This document shows positions 46,349-57,477 of a stretch of 64,000 nt of DNA, piece after piece. Every line of letters starts with the position of its first letter. Within the stretch, counting starts at the first letter, position 1. A model generated the notes under the pieces. It was given only the letters and a program-made list of their open reading frames with translations. It made no database searches and had not been told where the DNA came from. This stretch comes from Dama dama (Eukaryota > Chordata > Mammalia > Artiodactyla > Cervidae). The stretch spans positions 41,013,501 through 41,077,500 of the forward strand of contig NC_083710.1 of NCBI RefSeq assembly GCF_033118175.1, given 5' to 3'. The translations under genes and the position numbers were made by a program.

Positions 46349-46619
46349 CTGTTGCAGACAGTAAATTGAAGGAGCCATTAAACAGGTGACAAAAACATGA
46401 TAGTCTCTTAATATTAACCAGCATAAATATACACATATTGGAATCATCACTTAAGTTGGCACAAAAAGAATTTTTCTATAAAATCTAAGTTTCAAGTGCC
46501 AAGAAAAATTATATTTTGTTTATTAAAACTTGCATTAAGTAAATAGTTGAACTTAATTTTAAGATATGCTTTAAATATTTCTCAATTATTTGCAGTTTTA
46601 GATGCAAAGGACAAGGAGA
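46349..46619. other. Anonymous AT-rich DNA
   Basis: Nothing recognised. Confidence 0.4.
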
Positions 46620-47317
46620 ATATTTCCTTATTTTTTAATTTTTTTTCATTTATTTTTATTAGTTGGCTAATTACTTTACAATATTGTAGTGGTTTTTGTT
46701 ATACATTGACATAAATCAGCAATGGATTTACATGTATTCCCCATCCCGATCTCCCCTCCAACCTCCATCTCCACCTGATTCCTCTGGATCTTCCCGGTGC
46801 ACCCGGCCCGAGCACTTGTCTCATTCATCCAACCTGGGCTGGTGATCTGTTTCACCATAGATAATATACATGTTTCAATGCTGTTCTCTTGAAACATCCC
46901 ACCCTTGCCTTCTCCCACAATGTCCAAAAGTCTGTTCTGTACATCTGTGTCTCTTTTTCTGTTTTGCATATAGGGTTATGGTTACCATCTTTCTACATTC
47001 CATATATATGCGTTAGTATACTATATTGGTCTTTATCTTTCTGGCTTACTTCACTCTGTATAATAGGCTCCAGTTTCATCCATCTCATTAGAACTGATTC
47101 AAATGAATTCTTTTTAATGGCTGAGTAATATTCCATGGTGTATATGTACCACAGCTTCCTTATCCATTCGTCTGCTGATGGGCATCTAGGTTGCTTCCAT
47201 GTCCGAGCTATTATAAATAGTGCTGCGATGAACATTGGGGTGCACGTGTCTCTTTCAGATCTGGTTTCCTCAGTGTGTATGCCCAGAAGTGGGATTGCTG
47301 GGTCATAATGGCAGTTC
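46620..47317 (-). mobile_element. L1 3' end, 5'-truncated
   Basis: Minus-strand ruminant L1. Its poly-A appears as T-rich DNA at 46620-46660. The 3' UTR ('ttgttatacattgacataaa', 'tacatgtattccccatcccg') is followed by the end of ORF2. Read back from 47235 this gives 'MFIAALFIIARTWKQPRCPS' and then 'ADEWIRKLWYIYTMEYYSAI', almost unchanged, which suggests a fairly recent insertion. It is truncated at 'gtcataatggcagttct'. Confidence 0.93.
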
Positions 47318-47406
47318 TAAATTTTCATTATTAAGTAAGGGTAAATGATTCATTACTAAGTGGGGTAAATTTTCATTATTAAGTGGGGTAAATTATTATG
47401 TGAGGG
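47318..47406 (+). repeat. Minisatellite, 23-24 bp unit, about 3.8 copies
   Basis: Units start 'taaattttcattattaagt', 'taaatgattcattactaagt', 'taaattttcattattaagt' and a shortened 'taaattattatgtgaggg', each ending in a G-run (aggg or gggg). It sits exactly between the truncation point of the L1 and the start of a BovB fragment. Confidence 0.85.
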
Positions 47407-47815
47407 CAAATGAGAGTTGGACTGTAAAGAAAGCTGAACGCTAAAGAATTGATGCTTTTGAAACCTGGTGTTGGAGAAGACTCTTGAGAGTCCCTTGGAC
47501 TGCAAGGTGATTAAAACTGTCAATTCTAAAGAAAATCAGTCTTAAGTATTCAATGGAAAGACTGATGCTGAAGATGAAGCTCCAATACTTTGGCCGTCTG
47601 ATGCGGATGAATGACTCTTTGTAAAAGACCCTGATGCTGTGAAAAATTGAAGGCAGGAGGTGAAGGGCACAACAATGAATGAGAGAGATGGAATTACCGG
47701 CTCAATAGACGTGAGTTTGAGCATACTGTGGGAGTTGGTGATGGACAAGGAAGCCTTGTGTGCTGCGGTCCATGGAGTTGCAGTCAGACAAGATGAGCGA
47801 CTGGATGGAACGGAA
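47407..47815 (+). mobile_element. BovB LINE 3' fragment
   Basis: Starts 'aaatgagagttggactgtaa' and passes 'tgcttttgaaacctggtgtt', 'ccaatactttggccgtctga' and 'gttggtgatggacaaggaag' to the 3' end 'gagcgactggatggaacgga'. Only the last ~400 bp is kept; the frame is broken. Confidence 0.93.
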
Positions 47816-48443
47816 ATGATGGATCACGTTTTAAGTAAAACTTTTGAAGAATTAAAAGAATTAAAAAACCCCAAGTTTCCATTTAATTATATAATAATTA
47901 AAAAAATAAAACCACTTGCTTTGTTCCTCAAAACAGCAATATAAGATAGGTATCATTAATATATCTATTTTGCTGGTTAAAAAAACAGAAACAAACAAAC
48001 AAACAAAAACTTAAGCCTAGAGTGTTTGGACTACATATTTATGGTCCAACCTTTATTAAGTTGAAGATTATCAAGCCGTGTGTTGCAGTGTATGCTCTTA
48101 ACTGCTTTACACAGCACCTTATAGAGATAAATATTATATGGCAGATATATGGCAGATAAATATTATATGACATCATGTAGGTTTTTCCAAGGATTATAAA
48201 ACTCTGAATAAGGTCACACTTCGAGGAAAAATTAGAAACACAACTTCTGTTAATAATTAACATTTTATTTCCATAAATATTTTCTGATTTACTTTTGTCT
48301 TCTTTATTTTGTTTTACTTTATTTGATTTCTTTATAATAATTAGCAATTTATTTTTTTTTCTAAAAAAAAATCTAAAGTAGCAGAAAATGTTCTACTCCC
48401 TAGAAGCAGTTAGTTAAGCAACTGAAAAGTGATTTACACTTAG
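47816..48443. other. Anonymous AT-rich DNA
   Basis: No gene. An (AAAC)n patch lies near 47988-48007, and a short direct repeat near 48130-48170 ('tattatatggcagata'). Confidence 0.4.
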
Positions 48444-48456
48444 TAAACCATTTATT
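48444..48456 (+). repeat. Left target-site duplication of the SINE
   Basis: 'taaaccatttatt', identical to 48660-48672. Confidence 0.93.
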
Positions 48457-48659
48457 GGGCTTCCCTGATGGCTCAGAGGTTAAAGCGTCTGCCTGCAATG
48501 CAGGAGACCCGGGTTCGATCCCTGAGTCAGGAAGATCCCTGGAGAAGGAAATAGCAACCCACTCCAGTATTCTTGCCTGGAGAATCCCATGGAAGGAGGA
48601 GCCTGGTAGGCTACAGTCCACGGGGTCGCAAAGAGTCGGATACGACTGAGCAACTTCAC
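48457..48659 (+). mobile_element. Bov-tA SINE, young, with perfect 13-bp target duplication
   Basis: 203 bp between identical copies of 'taaaccatttatt'. The tRNA-Glu head is well kept ('gggcttccctgatggctcag', A-box region) and the B box is perfect ('gggttcgatccctg'). The body is close to consensus ('ccactccagtattcttgcct', 'cacggggtcgcaaagagtcg'). It is probably the youngest SINE in the window. Confidence 0.97.
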
Positions 48660-48672
48660 TAAACCATTTATT
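48660..48672 (+). repeat. Right target-site duplication of the SINE
   Basis: 'taaaccatttatt', identical to 48444-48456. Confidence 0.93.
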
Positions 48673-50687
48673 TGTCCAGGACATATATTTGTTTCTTTTT
48701 CTCACAGCACACACCCACACACAGAGAGGCAAACACTATTGCTTACTTGCATGCATACACCAATACCCATATGCACAGACAAATGAATGAACACACACAG
48801 TACACTGTCCACAAAACTGAACTGATTCTAGACCTTCCTCTATTGTTAGCTGAATAAATTCTGGATACAAACATCGTGTTTCTTGTCTCATTTATAATGA
48901 ATCTATGACATTGGAGTGGGGGATTGGCTAACACAGATGATCTGTAAGAAAATTGTTCTCTTTTGCAGTCTTTGATATTGTGTTAATTTTCATACTTACG
49001 CTTTAAGGAGAAGAGCATTTGGGTGATTCTTTTACATGTGTTATAACTATGCACATATTTTATGACTTAGAGGTATATCAGACAACCTAAAAGAAAAGGA
49101 ACTTACGCCATAGCAGTGTATAAGTAGTTTCTATGATCTGAAAATTCCATGTCTTGATTCTATTTTCTAGCTCTCACTCTGATTTCTAATGAGTCATTTT
49201 GGGAAGGAAACCCTTAACATTTCTCTATTTTTAAGAAATATTCTTGGATATTGTAGGTTGACAGTTTTGTTTCTATATCTGCCTGCCACATTAGGACCCA
49301 GATGAAAATGTATTCTTTATATATTCATGGACCACTCACTACACAACCTCAGGTGTAAAAATCAATATCAGCCCAACCTTAGGAAAATAATTGGCTTTTA
49401 CTGCCTGACTGAACTTTCTGCTGAATGCATCAGACACACAGAGTTCTGCCATTTAGGGGTTTATCACTAGTAAATTTCAGTTTTTCTTGCATCCTGACAA
49501 TTATCCAGTTTGAGTTATGACAAATATCCTATACCACTTTAAAAAAAGTTGCAGACTTTTATTAATGACAGTATACTAGCTACTTCATTATTAGAGAATA
49601 ATGCAATGATGTTTCCACTAGCAAACACAGTCTGTCAATTGCATTTGTTATTGTTTCTTAAGGAAAATAACTTCTGGTTACTGTGGATTGATGTAAAAAC
49701 CACAAACCATGTCCAAGTAACTGGGGAAATGAAACATGTCAGTACATCATATTCAAAGACTATTTTAAAAATAATAAACCAAATTATTCTGCAACACAAT
49801 GATATACGGGCATCATTTCAGGGAGCACAATGTATTATTTCATATGATTCAGATAAATATGATGAATTAATGATCATATATTCAAGTTTTTAAAAAAATA
49901 TCTATTATTCTGATAGTATCTGCCATTTAATTAACTTATACAGATAAATCAGAGTTTAGAAAGATTTTTGGGGGGGAATGGCTTAAATCTTAAGCCCAAT
50001 GGAAAAATATTTACCCTAGAAGAGAGAAAAATTGTTTGTCTCTGACATTTAGTCATAAACACTAATATTAATTTTTATATTAAAAACTAGAAATATAGTT
50101 ATTATAGAGGTATCATTATAGTAGAGGGAGATTCAATAAGAGTATGAAATATAAATTAACTAATTAATATAAATATAAAATCGTAGTAGGTAAACTGTGT
50201 TTACTTTCTGAAATATATTTCTTTAAGAAATTTATACCTTTCTAAGATATTTTTTTGTATCTTCTTTTTTTCGCAAATGGAAACAAACAGCACATGTGAC
50301 TTGAAGCTGAGTTTGGATAGTTAGCAAATTTTCTTCTGAATTGTTGTTATGACATCTTTTAATTTTTCAGTCTTTAAAATAGGGTTAATTTTAGCAAGAA
50401 AATAAAATAAAATAGGGTTAATTTCAATTTTTCAGGAAAGTATGAAAATAATTTGTAGTGACAGACACATGATTATCCAATTATTTGTTGAAAATTAAAT
50501 TGGGAAGATGTTGCATTAAATCTAAGAAAATTCTTTAGAAAAAAACAACTGCTTCTTCACCAGTTCAGATTTTCTATTTTTTAAATTATTCTTTAAGAGA
50601 TTAAAATTCAATAATCATTAAAAATCAAACAAAATTATAATCTAAATAATATAATTAAAGGGCATGTTTTCCTTGTAAACTTTAATG
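48673..50687. other. Anonymous AT-rich DNA
   Basis: About 2 kb without gene or recognised repeat, apart from a CA-rich patch near 48708-48724 and a short duplicated 'aaaatagggttaatttt' at 50377-50432. A 114-codon open frame at 49549-49893 shows no domain or codon bias and is not called. Confidence 0.4.
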
Positions 50688-50910
50688 GTTCCTAGCTGAC
50701 ACTACTGGTTAAAAAACACACCTGCCAATGCAGGAGACATTAGAGACTCAGATTCAATTCCTGGGTTAGAAAGATTCCTTGGAGGAGGGCTTGACTTTCC
50801 ACTCCAGTGTTCGTGCCTGGAGAACCCCATGGACAGAGCTGCCTGGCAGACTATGGTTCATAGGTTGCAAAGAGTTGAACACTACTTAATAAACTTAGCA
50901 GTTAGCACAT
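50688..50910 (+). mobile_element. Bov-tA SINE, diverged
   Basis: 'ttcctagctgacactactgg' head (mutated), 'gattcaattcctgggttaga' B-box region, body 'cactccagtgttcgtgcctg', end 'aaacttagcagttagcacat'. Confidence 0.88.
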
Positions 50911-51242
50911 AAAACCAAATATTTCAGAAGTAGAAATGAATAATTTATTACCAAAAAATGTTTAAAGTAAGTAGAATTTATTATATATGCTAATATTACA
51001 TGTTAATAATAAATTTTATAACAATGGAGTATCTAGGGAGTAGGCAGGAATTCAAAATACCAAGGATTGTTCTCAGTACATTTGTGTCAGATAAGTTCCA
51101 ATGTATCATTAAATGCATGAGCTTCATTAGGCTCAATGAGTAGCAACATACATAAATTCTGTTTGTGTATAACATAAGATAAAGCAATAAAATCATAAAG
51201 GAAAGATAATGTAATTTTTTAACATTTAGTTGCTCCCCATTA
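50911..51242. other. Anonymous AT-rich DNA
   Basis: Nothing recognised. Confidence 0.4.
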
Positions 51243-51455
51243 TCTGTGTCAGTCGCTCTTATTTGACTTGTCTGACTCTTTGCAACCCCATGGACAGATG
51301 CCCGCCAAGCTCCTCGGTCCATGGGGATTCTCCAGGCAAGAATACTGGAGTGGGTTGTCATGTCCTTCTGCAGGGATCTTCCCGACCCAGGGATTGAACC
51401 CGAGTCTCCTGCACTGCAGGCGGATTTTTTTACCTGATCCACCAGGGAAGCCCAT
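51243..51455 (-). mobile_element. Bov-tA SINE
   Basis: In plus orientation: 'gactctttgcaaccccatgg', 'ggggattctccaggcaagaa', 'cgacccagggattgaacccg' (B box), 'acctgatccaccagggaagc' (head end). Well preserved. Confidence 0.94.
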
Positions 51456-52336
51456 ATAGGAGCCCTCTGTAGGAGTGACATTGTCAAAAACCCTGAAGGC
51501 TTTATGAATGAAATATTTTTACCTGTTTAGTGATTCTAGTAGAAATGCAGATGATACATTCTCTGTCTTCATCAAATATTAATAAATATCACCTTTAAGA
51601 TACACTTTGTCTGTTTTCCTATTGATTGTAACACTGGATGTTTTTTCTCTCAACACTGATAAAATTCTCATATGTTATTATATTAGATTTAAACATAATT
51701 ATGTATGTACATTTGTATGTGTGTAATAAGTAGCTATAGGTTTCTTGTTCTGTGATACACTTCTTTGTTATGAATACATTTAACCTCATAACAATTAATT
51801 ATTTCCAGGTATGAAAACTCATTTTTCATATATCCCTAATTATAACAGCAATCTTGTAAAGGGCAATTATTACTCTGTATTATTTTCTCATTCAGAAACT
51901 GAGATCACATATGTTTCAATCAGCAGATAAAGTTCACAGAGCTAAGAAAGTGTGGAGATCGAACTAAAATTTAGAACTTCTCGCTCCTAACTCAGTTCTC
52001 TATAGCATTATACTGATTGCAATTTTTCCATCTTAGCAACTACGTCACTGCCCTTCCTAACCTGCATTGACTAACAAAACTTCTATCCACAACTCATTGT
52101 TGTCACTCTTACATACTTATTTCCAATAGGTGTATCCAGTTTATGAAACAGGCCAATATCTTTCTATTTATAAAGTCTCTAGAGACTTGTTAATGCTTCC
52201 CTCACATCCGTTTATTTTATATTTCAGCCACCTCATCCAGAATCCAATAGCACTTGTCTTCTCAGTAGTGTCAAAAGTCTTCTAGCTTGCAGAATCCTCT
52301 ATAAATAGTACACTTCCACATATATAACTCATCAAT

Positions 52337-52372
<36 letters not shown>

Positions 52373-54157
52373 AGAATCCGCTTTTAGTGCTTTAAAGCAG
52401 TACTGTAATACTGTAACATTAAAAAAAAAAAAAAATTCTTCCCTATGTTGATTTATGGTGTAGAGAAAAATGTTGTAAAAGAAACATGTGAGCTGTAAAA
52501 TCTGTAATTTCTCAGAACTAGATTTCATCTTTTAAAACAAAACACTTTGTTGCATGAATCTCTTTTGTATTCTGTAAATAAGGCCCTCATGCTTGTGTGA
52601 TTACATCTATTGGTTGCTCAATTTAATGGGACCTTATACAGTTTAATGAATTCTATATGAAAAAAAAAGAAGTCTGTTATCTAGTGTTGACTGATCTGAA
52701 GTCTTCATTCAATTGTATCTACTTAAAAAGAACAGATAAGACAGGTTTTCTGAAATGATATGGAACTTGCAAATGATAGGGTTTTTATATGGTTGAGGAG
52801 GGAAGTATTACTCCAGGTCAATAATACCAAGTCTGGGTAAAGTAATGAATCCAATCCCCTTCTACCAAAATAAGATCTATGTAGGAAAATTAACAAGTAA
52901 ATGCCTTCATTTCATCATGATAGTGTTTGGGAGTTTTAGAACTCTGTAGTCCATTAGTCAGCTTAGTTAATGACTCTGCTTATCCTCTTAATCATGTGCA
53001 ACACATTGTCTGAATTTCGTTTAATTCAAAGTGAGTTTCAGAAGTCTGAGCCAAAATTTTAGTTGTGCAAAATCTTATCTTCTCAGGATACAAAACACAG
53101 TTCACCTCTCTAAGTTATATAATATTTTTGGAAAAACTGTAGTACTTCTAAGTACAGAAAATGTCAGTTTAGGTAAGGCCCAAATAGATCATGGTTTTAA
53201 TGTTTGGCTATTTACATACTCATGGCTTACTTAATGTAGGAAACATGCATTACATTTACAGCAGTTTCAAATAATAAAGCAAGCACACCAAACAAAATTT
53301 TAATAGAAACTATTTCCTGGTATAATATGTAAATTTATATAAATATATATAATTGAGGAAAATGTTTCAAACTTCATTAAGTTACCATGTTAACTGAAGA
53401 ATTATAATCAGATCAATTTTCATGATTTAGAGGATATTAAAATTTATCCCAACCCCCATTGAGGTGGTAACAGATTGATGCTGTGTAAGATCAGGGAACT
53501 TCAATCCACTGCACTCAAGTGAAATCCATTACATTAAAACAAACAAACAAACAAACAAAAAAACTTTATTCATTTCAGCATCCATGAAAAAAAAGATGAA
53601 TGATGCAAATTATTCTTCTTTAGAGAAAAGACCTACTGGTGATAAAAATTTTTGACTAAGTAAATGTTTTACCTGTAGAGTTTAGGAAAAAATGTAAGTT
53701 TAATAGTATGTAGCTAATTGATGACTGTTGGCTACTAAAATAATAAAACTTTCATGATTCAAAATTAGAGTTATATTTTCTTTTTTTATCTTCCTTCTTT
53801 CCTTCTCCCATTCATCCTTCTTTCTTACCTCTTAACTTCCACAAAACTCAAATATCTTTAATGTGTATTTGCTTGTAGGATATATATTGTTGCATACCTT
53901 TATATTAATTTCTGTATTATAAAATTATAGATACCATTATCTTTTATAATTTTGTTTTCACATAGCATCAAAATTATAAAACATACATATCTATATGTAG
54001 ATCTGATTTATTGCTCCTACCTGAAGGATGAAATTTCATAATGTTCATCCTCCAGGTTTTCCTAGTCAATCTATCTAGCAATAAATGTTCAGACTGCCTT
54101 CAACAGCCTGCCTATCACAAACAATACTGTGCTGATCATCTCCATTCATATTTCTTT
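51456..54157. other. Anonymous AT-rich DNA with simple repeats
   Basis: About 2.7 kb with no gene or recognised interspersed repeat. It holds a (TA)n at 52339-52370, an (AAAC)n patch near 53540-53560 and a TTCC-rich pyrimidine tract near 53777-53826. Confidence 0.4.
52339..52370. repeat. (TA)n microsatellite
   Basis: About 16 uninterrupted units. Confidence 0.97.
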
Positions 54158-56140
54158 GTGATCTATATGAGACAGAGGTTAGTGTTATTGTACAGGAGAC
54201 AGGGATCAAGACCATCCCCATGGAAAAGAAATGCAAAAAGGCAGAATGGTTGTCTGAGGAGGCCTTACAAATAGCTGTGAAATGAAGAGAAGCTAAAAGC
54301 AAAGGAGAAAAGGAAAGATATTCCCATTTGAATGCAGGGTTCCAAAGAAAGGCCAGGAGAGATAAGAAAGACTTCCTCAGTGATCAATGCAAAGAAATAG
54401 AGGAAAAAAACAGAATGAGAAAGACTAGAGATCTCTTCAAGAAAATTAGAGATACAAGGGAATATTTCATGCAAAAATGGACTCAATAAAGGACAGAAAT
54501 GGTATGGGCCTAACAGAAGCATAAGATATTAAGAAGAGGTGGCAAGAATACACAGAAGAGTTGTACAAAAAAGATCTTCATGACCCAGATAATCACAATG
54601 GTGTGATCACTCACCTAGAGCCAGACATCCTGGAATGTGAAGTCAAGTGAGCCTAAGAAAGCATCACTATGAACAAAGCTAGTGGATGTGATAGAATTCC
54701 AGTTGAGCTATTTCAAATCCTGAAAGACGATGCTGTGAAAGTGCTGCACTCAATATCCCAGCAAATTTGGAAAACTCAGCACTGGCCACAGGACTGGAAA
54801 AGGTCAATTTTCATTGCAATCCCTAAGAAAGGCAAACCCAAAGAATGCTCAAACTACCACACAATTGCACTCATCTCACACGTTAGTAAAGTAATGCTCA
54901 AAATTCTCCAAGCCAGGCTTCAGCAATACGTGAACCATGAACTTCCAGATGATCAAGCTGGTTTTAGAAAAGGCAGAGGAACCAGATATCAAATGGCCAA
55001 CATCCGCTGGATCATTGAAAAAGCAAGAGAGTTCCAGAAAAACATCTATTTCTGCTTTATTGACTATGCCAAAGCCTTCGACTATGTGGATCACAATAAA
55101 CTGTGGAAAATCTGAAAGAAATGGGAATACCAGACCACCTGACCTGCCTCTTGAGAAACCTGTATGCAGGTCAGGAAGCAACAGTTAGAACTGGACATGG
55201 AACAACAGACTGGTTCCAAATAGGAAAAGGAGTACGTCAAGGCTGTATATTGTCACCCCGCTTATTTAACTTATGTGCAGAGTACATCATGAGAAACGTT
55301 AGTCTGGAAGAAGCACAAGCTGGAATCAAGATTGCTGGGAGAAATATCAATAATCTCAGATATGCAGATGACACCACCCTTATGGCAGAAAGTGAAGAGA
55401 AACTAAAAAGCCTCTTGATGAAAGTGAAAGAGGAGAGTGAAAAAGTTGGCTTAAAGCTCAACCTTCAGAAAACTAAGATCATGGCATCTGTCCCATCACC
55501 TCATGGGAAATAGATGGGGAGACAGTGGAAACAGTGTCAGACTTTATTTTTTTGGGCTCCAAAATCACTGCAGATGGTGACTGCAGCCATGAAATTAAAA
55601 GACGCTTACTCCTTGGAAGGAAAGTTATGACCAACCTAGATAGCATATTAAAAAGCAGAGACACTACTTTGCCAACAAAGGTCCATCTGGTCAAGGTTAT
55701 TGCTTTTCCAGTGGTCATGTATGAATGTGAGAGTTAGACTGTGAAGAAAGCTGAGTGCTGAAAAATTGATGGTTTTGAACTCTGGTGTTGGAGAAGACTC
55801 TTGAGAGTCCCTTGGACTGCAAGGAGATCCAACCAGTCCATCCTGAAGGAGAAAAGTCCTGGGTGTTCATTGGAAGGACTGATGCTGAAGCTGAAACTCC
55901 AATACTTTGGCCACCTCATGCAAAGAGTTGACTCACTGGAAAAGACTCTGATGCTGGGAGGGATTGGGGGCAGGAGGAGAAGGGGACGACACAGGATGAG
56001 ATGGCTGGACGACATCACCAACTTGATGGGCATGAGTTTGAGTAGACTCTGAGAGTTTATGATGGACAGGGAGGCCTGGTGTGCTGTGATTCATGGGGTC
56101 GAAGAGTCAGACATGATTGAGCGACTGAACTGAATTGATA
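54158..56140 (+). mobile_element. BovB LINE, 5'-truncated, best preserved
   Basis: Starts in the linker ('gagacagaggttagtgttat') and carries the whole reverse transcriptase and 3' region, ending in 'gagcgactgaactgaattga'. The endonuclease is missing. The frame is broken by only a few small events, so this copy gives the clearest view of the BovB protein in the window. Confidence 0.96.
54669..56052 (+). pseudogene. BovB ORF2 fragment: reverse transcriptase and C-terminal region
   Basis: Open pieces 54669-55115, 55103-55513, 55525-55737 and 55801-56052 follow one another with single small frameshifts. The first holds 'MNKASGCDRIPVELFQILKD', 'IALISHVSKVMLKILQARLQ' and 'IYFCFIDYAKAFDYVDHNKL', the palm region with the first catalytic Asp. 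The second holds 'GVRQGCILSPRLFNL' and an intact YADD at 55361-55372. The last two hold the thumb and the conserved end ('LDSILKSRDTTLPTK', 'RVPWTARRSNQSILKEKSPG'). Frameshifts and an in-frame TAG near 55736 make it inactive. Confidence 0.92.
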
Positions 56141-56154
56141 TACTTTTTTTTTTA

Positions 56155-56470
56155 GGTAATATCCAGTAACAGCAATACTAAGTCATAAGATATACATATC
56201 CCAATTTTAGTTTGTAACAAAGACTGTTTTCTTAGGGTGGCTGTGTCAGTTTACATACAGGTATAAAGTTTGCATACATGAGCCAGGTGTAAAGTATCTC
56301 ATATCCTAGTGTCCTTGGAACAATTTGACTTTATTAGGCTTTCTGATATATGTTAATCTAACAGGTGGAAAGTGACATCTTTTTACTCTTTTAAGTGGCA
56401 TTCTCTGCTTGGTAATGATTTTGAGCTTCTCTATTATTGCTAACCTTCTTGATTCTTTCTTTTATTGATG
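56155..56470 (-). mobile_element. Old L1 ORF2-end / 3' UTR fragment
   Basis: 'ctaagtcataagatatacat', 'gggtggctgtgtcagtttac', 'gtggaaagtgacatcttttt' and 'cttggtaatgattttgagct' in plus orientation follow the order of a minus-strand L1 3' region. Very diverged. Confidence 0.45.
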
Positions 56471-56565
56471 CTTTCCTGCATTATATTTTTCCATTAGAAT
56501 TCTTTTTTTTTTTTTTTTAATTTTGCAAGAAGTCCTCTAGAGGTAGTTTTGTAACTTTTTTTTCC

Positions 56566-56745
56566 TGTAAATGACCAGATAACAGATAATTTAATATTAT
56601 GGACTATACAAGCTTTGTCTTGAATGCTTAACTCTCTTGTAATAACACGGAATATACAAACCAGTGGTTCTGGCTGTGCTTCAATAAAACTTTATTTACA
56701 AAAAGATGTCATTGGTCAGGTTAGACCTGCAGGCCATAGGGGCAG
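56566..56745 (+). repeat. Old mammalian interspersed repeat, second copy
   Basis: 'ctgtaaatgaccagataaca', 'ttctggctgtgcttcaataa', 'aactttatttacaaaaagat', 'ttagacctgcaggccatagg'. I recognise this as a widespread ancient mammalian repeat, also seen in part at 43455-43650, but cannot name the family with certainty. Confidence 0.45.
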
Positions 56746-57419
56746 AATTTACATAAACAGTAAAAATGCCAAGAACTATATAAGAAATAGTGATGGGAAA
56801 AAAAGTAATACAGGCATGAGCATCATTAGAAAAAGTCAGAAAAAGATCAAGAGGTCAAAATTTGATTTATGAAAGATAAAATTAAACATTTACAGAAATA
56901 AGTTTATAAGAAAACCCTTATAATCCAAATAATGAAAATAATATGCAAACAAAAAGACAAAATCAAAAAAATTTGATGAATTCATAACTTCTTTAGAAAA
57001 AGAACATCATAGAGAAATTAAAATACCAAGGACAAAATGGAAGAAGGTAATTGTAACAAATATAATTAACAAGGACTAATATCTAAGAGCAACAGTTAAA
57101 CAAATACTGTTTTAAATGCAATTCTTCCTTTAAGAAAACAGAAAAGATAAAAAAAGACAACATTTGAGAATAGTTCATTAGACGTCTCTATACAGTTTTA
57201 AAATACACTTCCCCACCACGTTTTTTTTTTTTACCCCCAGAAAGCAAATATTTTCAAAATTATCAAGATAGGACTGAAACTAAAACAAAATAAAAGAGCC
57301 ATATTAAAGGAAATAGCACTCACCAATTTTTGATGATTTTTATCATCAAGGAAAAAAGAAATATAGCTATGTTTAATTGTGACAAGTTGAGTCTGAAAGG
57401 CTTTGATTGAAGAGTAAGA

Positions 57420-57477
57420 CATAGGGTAGTCCCAACATGGTGGAGGAATAGAATGGGGAGACAACTTTCTCATCCAT
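57420..57477 (+). mobile_element. L1 5' UTR start (outer element), first part
   Basis: 'gggtagtcccaacatggtgg' and 'aatggggagacaactttctc' match the first ~60 bp of the ruminant L1 5' UTR. The sequence then breaks off into another L1's reverse transcriptase at 57478 and appears to resume near 59852. Confidence 0.65.

Larger units (their letters stand above)
56141..57419. other. Old repeat remnants and anonymous DNA
   Basis: Covers a probable old minus-strand L1 piece (about 56155-56470), a T-run (about 56502-56518), an old mammalian repeat (56566-56745) and AT-rich anonymous DNA to 57419. No gene. Confidence 0.4.

Noticed and set aside
49549..49893. 114-codon open frame
   Set aside because: AT-rich composition, no recognisable motif. 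Consistent with chance.
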